From positions 62,001 through 126,000 of the forward strand of contig NZ_RBZM01000003.1 of assembly GCF_003628305.1 (NCBI RefSeq): a stretch of 64,000 nt of DNA. The letters are read 5' to 3'. A program made the position numbers and the translations under genes. Each line of letters starts with the position of its first letter. Position 1 is the first letter of the stretch. The notes below the pieces were generated by a model, which had not been told where the DNA came from, did not search any database, and was given only the letters and a program-made list of their open reading frames with translations. Shown piece after piece: positions 61,130 through 64,000 of the stretch. Origin of the DNA: Cohnella endophytica (GTDB taxonomy: Bacteria; Bacillota; Bacilli; Paenibacillales; Paenibacillaceae).

Positions 61130-63133
61130 ATGGAAGTTCGCCGCGGGTTCTGGAAATATTTAAGATTTCAAGTGTTGTTAATGATGCTCGTAGTACTATT
61201 GATTCCGCTTGGATGCGTTGGATGGGTGTACTATAAGACGTTAAGCGACGATCTGGGGAAGATCGAGCGTTCGCATGCCCTTGAAGTTAGCGACTCGGCG
61301 AATCGTCTGTTGGATCAACTGGGGGAACAGCTTTCCGGCACCGTGATCACGAATGCCAAATGGGGAGCGTTTTTGGATGCTTATAAAGCCGGGGACATCA
61401 AATGGATCGAAGAAAACGTCAACGTTTCGCTCGACATTATCCCGCATCTTAGTTTCGTTGCAACCGTCGACGAGAACGGGGAGATCATATCTCAACAAGG
61501 CAAAGTAGCGGATTTCACGAAACAGCTCAAGGAAATATCGATTTTGGAAAAAATAAAACAGACTCCCGACGTGTTCGGAATCATTCAAATGCCGGAAGGC
61601 TTGGCGATCATGGCCGCTTCCCGAATTACGGACGAACAAGGAAACGAGTCGTCCGGGATCCTGATCTTCGGACGTATGTTGGACGACGAAGCGATGAAAG
61701 GCGTCGGAAAAATCCTGAATGCCGGAATGGCGATTCGCTCCTCTACGGGTCAGACGCTGGCCACCGACGAGCACACGGCATCTCTATTAGCCAGAGGAGC
61801 GAACGATTCCTCCGCATTGCCTCAAGCAGGGGCGGCGGCAAGCTTCCGCAGCGGAACTCATGACGGCAAGAGGTTCGGCGAAGTCAGCTCGGGATTTCCG
61901 GGGTTCACGGGACAATCTGTCGCGGAATTGGTCGTAGCCGTACCCGCCGAAGCGAGCGGGACCGTGCAGAAGGAAATGATCCGGTTAAGCGGGATCGCCG
62001 GAGGGCTTGCGGTTGTGCTTATTTTGTTGATCGCGGTCATGCTTCATCGCAGAATCGTCGTCCCGCTTGTCGGCTTCGAACGGTTCCTGGACGAAGTCGC
62101 AGACGGACAATTGTCCGTACAGCTTCCCGACAAGGTTAGACGCAGGGGAGACGAGATCGGATCCATTGCGCGTTCGTTAATGGAAATGGTCGAGCATCTT
62201 AAGCAGCTCGTAACGGGCATACGTTCGACGGCTTCGGACAGTTCGTCGGCCGCGACGCGTTTGACAGGCGAGACGGATGCCGCCGCTTCGGGAGCGAACC
62301 GTATAGCCGATTCCATGCGCGAAGTAGCGGCGGGAGCCGATTCACAGGCTCAAGGCATGAAAAGGGGCGCCGAAGTTACCCGGGAAATACAGACGAGCAT
62401 GATGATAATCAGCGATCGGACGGCCTCCGTTGCGGCCGTCTCGGAGCAAGCGACGCAACAGGCGGAAGAAGGCAATCAAATTGTAACGCTCGCGGTGGAG
62501 CAGATGGAGCGGATTGCCGCCTCGGCGGGCAACTCGGTTAGCGAAGCGTTCGAGCTTCACGAGAAATCGGAACAAATCGGCAAGATGGTCGAAGCGATTT
62601 CCGGCATCGCCTACCGGACGAACTTGCTCGCGCTGAACGCGAACATCGAAGCAAGCAGGGCGGGCGAGCATGGTCGGGGATTCGCCGTCGTGGCGGGAGA
62701 GGTCAGGAAGCTAGCTAGTCAATCGGACCAGACGGCTGCCGAGATTAGACGGGAAGTCGAAGCGATTCAATCCGTCATCGCTTCGGTAAAAGCGAAGATC
62801 GAAGACGGATATCGGGAGACGCAGAGTGGAGCGACGATCGTTAAGGATGCGGGGAACGCGTTCCGTAATATCTCCGAGGGAGTAAAGGATATGGAGGCCG
62901 AGCTGCGGGAAATTTCCTCGGCTAGCCAGGAAATCGGAGCTCAAGTGGAGGAGTTATCGGCTCTGGTTGACCAGACGGAAGCGATCTCCGAGTCGAGCGC
63001 CCAACGTTCGCAGGATGTCGCGGACATCGCGGAATCCCAGATGGGATCCGTGAGGATGGTGGCCGATGCCATGGTGTCTCTCTCCAAGCGCATCCGCGAT
63101 CTCGAACTTGAAGTCAATCGCTTTAAACTGTAA
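61130..63133 (+). CDS. Methyl-accepting chemotaxis protein with CHASE4-like sensor
   Basis: A 667-residue transducer. Transmembrane helices at about residues 13-33 and 285-305 flank an extracellular domain of about 250 residues. Its [18 protein letters not shown] stretch and following region resemble CHASE4. A HAMP domain and long coiled-coil signalling domain follow, with the conserved tip [20 protein letters not shown] binding CheA/CheW. The ATG at 61130 (GGGGAGG about 11 bases upstream) is preferred over a longer frame from 60944. It is monocistronic and diverges from the carboxypeptidase operon. The ligand is unknown. Confidence 0.92.
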   Translation: MEVRRGFWKYLRFQVLLMMLVVLLIPLGCVGWVYYKTLSDDLGKIERSHALEVSDSANRLLDQLGEQLSGTVITNAKWGAFLDAYKAGDIKWIEENVNVSLDIIPHLSFVATVDENGEIISQQGKVADFTKQLKEISILEKIKQTPDVFGIIQMPEGLAIMAASRITDEQGNESSGILIFGRMLDDEAMKGVGKILNAGMAIRSSTGQTLATDEHTASLLARGANDSSALPQAGAAASFRSGTHDGKRFGEVSSGFPGFTGQSVAELVVAVPAEASGTVQKEMIRLSGIAGGLAVVLILLIAVMLHRRIVVPLVGFERFLDEVADGQLSVQLPDKVRRRGDEIGSIARSLMEMVEHLKQLVTGIRSTASDSSSAATRLTGETDAAASGANRIADSMREVAAGADSQAQGMKRGAEVTREIQTSMMIISDRTASVAAVSEQATQQAEEGNQIVTLAVEQMERIAASAGNSVSEAFELHEKSEQIGKMVEAISGIAYRTNLLALNANIEASRAGEHGRGFAVVAGEVRKLASQSDQTAAEIRREVEAIQSVIASVKAKIEDGYRETQSGATIVKDAGNAFRNISEGVKDMEAELREISSASQEIGAQVEELSALVDQTEAISESSAQRSQDVADIAESQMGSVRMVADAMVSLSKRIRDLELEVNRFKL

Positions 63134-63144
63134 AACGGAAGCAA

Positions 63145-63180
63145 AAAAGGGTTGAGCAGCTAACGCTGCTCAACCCTTTT
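63145..63180. terminator. Bidirectional terminator between mcp and hxlR genes
   Basis: AAAAGGGTTGAGCAGC and GCTGCTCAACCCTTTT are perfect 16-bp arms around TAAC. Confidence 0.92.
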
Positions 63181-63191
63181 AACTTGCGGCG

Positions 63192-63500
63192 CTACATCCA
63201 CGCTTCGCCCCAATTTTGAATGGAAGTAATGACTTCCTCGAGATTGCGGCCTTTCTCGGACAACTCATATTCAATGCGTACCGGCATTTCCGGATACACG
63301 GTTCTCGTGAGAATTCCGGAAGCTTCCAGCTCCTTCATGCGGTCGGTCAGCATTTTGTCGCTCATGTCGGGTATTTGTTCCTTAATGTCCTTGAAGCGTT
63401 TCGGACCGCCTAACAATACGCGGATGATGAGCCCTGTCCATTTTTTGCCCAATAACTCAGCTGCAGACTCGTATTTGGGGCACATTTTGGAATAGTCCAT
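63192..63500 (-). CDS. HxlR-family transcriptional regulator
   Basis: A 102-residue winged-helix regulator of the HxlR (MarR-like) family: LLGKKWTGLIIRVLLGG, RFKDIKEQIPDMSDKMLTDRMKELE as the recognition region, and YELSEKGRNLEEVI. A Cys near the N-terminus (MCPKYE) corresponds to the redox-sensing Cys of HypR/YodB relatives. It diverges from a pirin-like gene, with direct and inverted AAGTAAGT boxes between them, so it probably represses that gene and itself, responding to electrophiles or oxidants (inference). Confidence 0.92.
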   Translation of the reverse strand: MDYSKMCPKYESAAELLGKKWTGLIIRVLLGGPKRFKDIKEQIPDMSDKMLTDRMKELEASGILTRTVYPEMPVRIEYELSEKGRNLEEVITSIQNWGEAWM

Positions 63501-63532
63501 ACCGATTCCCCCCTTTATATCTATATTAGCAT

Positions 63533-63592
63533 ACTCACTTCAGAAAAGTAAGTAATATCTTTATATTATTAAGTAGCTTGACAAAAGTAAGT
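63533..63592. promoter_or_regulatory. Probable HxlR operators between hxlR and pirin genes
   Basis: AAAAGTAAGT occurs twice in direct orientation (63544-63553 and 63583-63592), and ACTCACTT (63533-63540) is an inverted copy with one change. One copy lies inside the pirin promoter spacer and the other pair near the hxlR promoter. Confidence 0.6.
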
Positions 63593-63606
63593 GATAAAAG
63601 TAAAAT
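63578..63606 (+). promoter_or_regulatory. Promoter of the pirin-like gene
   Basis: A consensus TTGACA (63578-63583), a 17-bp spacer and TAAAAT (63601-63606), 61 bases before the ATG. Confidence 0.75.
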
Positions 63607-63666
63607 GAATTCATAAGAACGGATTGTACATGGACCAATAAATCGGAATAGAGGAGGCGTTAATCG

Positions 63667-64000
63667 ATGATCTCGATCCAACGCGCTGACGAACGTTACT
63701 CCGCCGACCATGGTTGGTTGAAGTCTAACTTTAGTTTTTCATTCGCCGATTATTATGATCCAAAATACATGCAATTCGGACCGATGAGGGTGCTTAACGA
63801 CGACTCCATCGCGGCATCGGAAGGTTTCGGAATGCATCCCCACAGAGAAATGGAAATCGTTACTCTCGTGCTTAACGGAGTGCTCGAGCATAAAGATAGC
63901 CTAGGCAATCGGGCGGTAACTTCGTGGGGCGGCATTCAGCGGATGTCAGCGGGCACCGGCGTATTTCATTCGGAATACAACATATCTCCGGACGAACAAT
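63667..64000 (+). CDS. Pirin family protein, cut by the window end
   Basis: The first 111 residues of a pirin-like (bicupin) protein. The frame has no stop before the window ends. HPHREMEIVTLVLNG carries the metal-binding His-x-His and Glu of the first cupin, and GTGVFHSEYN carries a further His. Some pirins are quercetinases; others bind transcription factors. GGAGG lies 9 bases before the ATG. It is divergent from an HxlR regulator that probably controls it through repeated AAGTAAGT boxes. Confidence 0.9.
   Translation, partial: MISIQRADERYSADHGWLKSNFSFSFADYYDPKYMQFGPMRVLNDDSIAASEGFGMHPHREMEIVTLVLNGVLEHKDSLGNRAVTSWGGIQRMSAGTGVFHSEYNISPDEQ

Overview
The window looks like a chromosomal segment from a spore-forming member of the Paenibacillaceae (Cohnella/Paenibacillus-like). 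The evidence is Bacillales-specific gene content (DnaB/DnaI primosome proteins, a Spo0E-type phosphatase, an Sda-type checkpoint protein, a YheC/D spore-coat ATP-grasp protein, coproheme-dependent HemQ, YuzB, YuiB, YezD, YqzM), strong Shine-Dalgarno sequences with frequent TTG starts, and GC-rich codon use. No rRNA, tRNA, IS element, prophage or CRISPR array was seen.

Layout. 1-8 kb: a membrane-anchored small protein, a transglutaminase-like membrane protein, a class B penicillin-binding protein, a HAD phosphatase, a DUF456 protein, a MATE/MOP-type flippase and a convergent DUF2515 gene. 8-19 kb: thioredoxin-like protein, heme A synthase, UbiD-family decarboxylase, HEPN protein, SDR, then a block resembling the B. 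subtilis yut/yum/yui neighbourhood (NifU-like, YuzB, YutJ-like flavoprotein, IscA-like) plus futalosine-pathway mqnE. 17.8-18.2 kb holds a 7 x 51-bp repeat array, followed by a YheC/D-like gene and an unlisted 47-aa Sda gene behind DnaA-box-like sites. 19-26 kb: YumC-type reductase diverging from NDH-2 across a Rex operator, aspA, hemQ, yuiB, GtrA, hydrolase. 27-31.5 kb: dnaB-dnaI, DedA, diacylglycerol glycosyltransferase. 31.8-35 kb: sulfate ABC genes cysP-T-W with yezD but no ATPase gene. 35-39 kb: uvrC followed by about 1.55 kb of three repeat families.

39-44 kb: PAP2, methyltransferase, two-component system, CPBP protease. 44-49 kb: a c-di-AMP (ydaO-type) riboswitch leading ktrB-ktrB-ktrA-antiporter. 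A second c-di-AMP riboswitch at 50.6-50.8 kb precedes a LysM-3D cell-wall protein. 51-55.3 kb: LysR regulator diverging from sdhCAB, followed by a G-quadruplex-capable (TTGCTGGG)n tract. 55.9-61 kb: nuclease-like protein with a winged helix, and a DD-carboxypeptidase/RR/HK/lipoprotein operon. 61-64 kb: CHASE4-type chemoreceptor, and an HxlR regulator diverging from a pirin gene cut by the window end.

Most striking: four unrelated intergenic repeat families at two loci all use an exact 51- or 52-bp period, and each unit holds a dyad-symmetric core. One 19-copy array sits exactly inside the palindrome centre of another family's unit. The rest of the window joins respiration and redox control (Rex/NDH-2, menaquinone, heme, sdh), c-di-AMP control of potassium and wall metabolism, and sporulation checkpoints.
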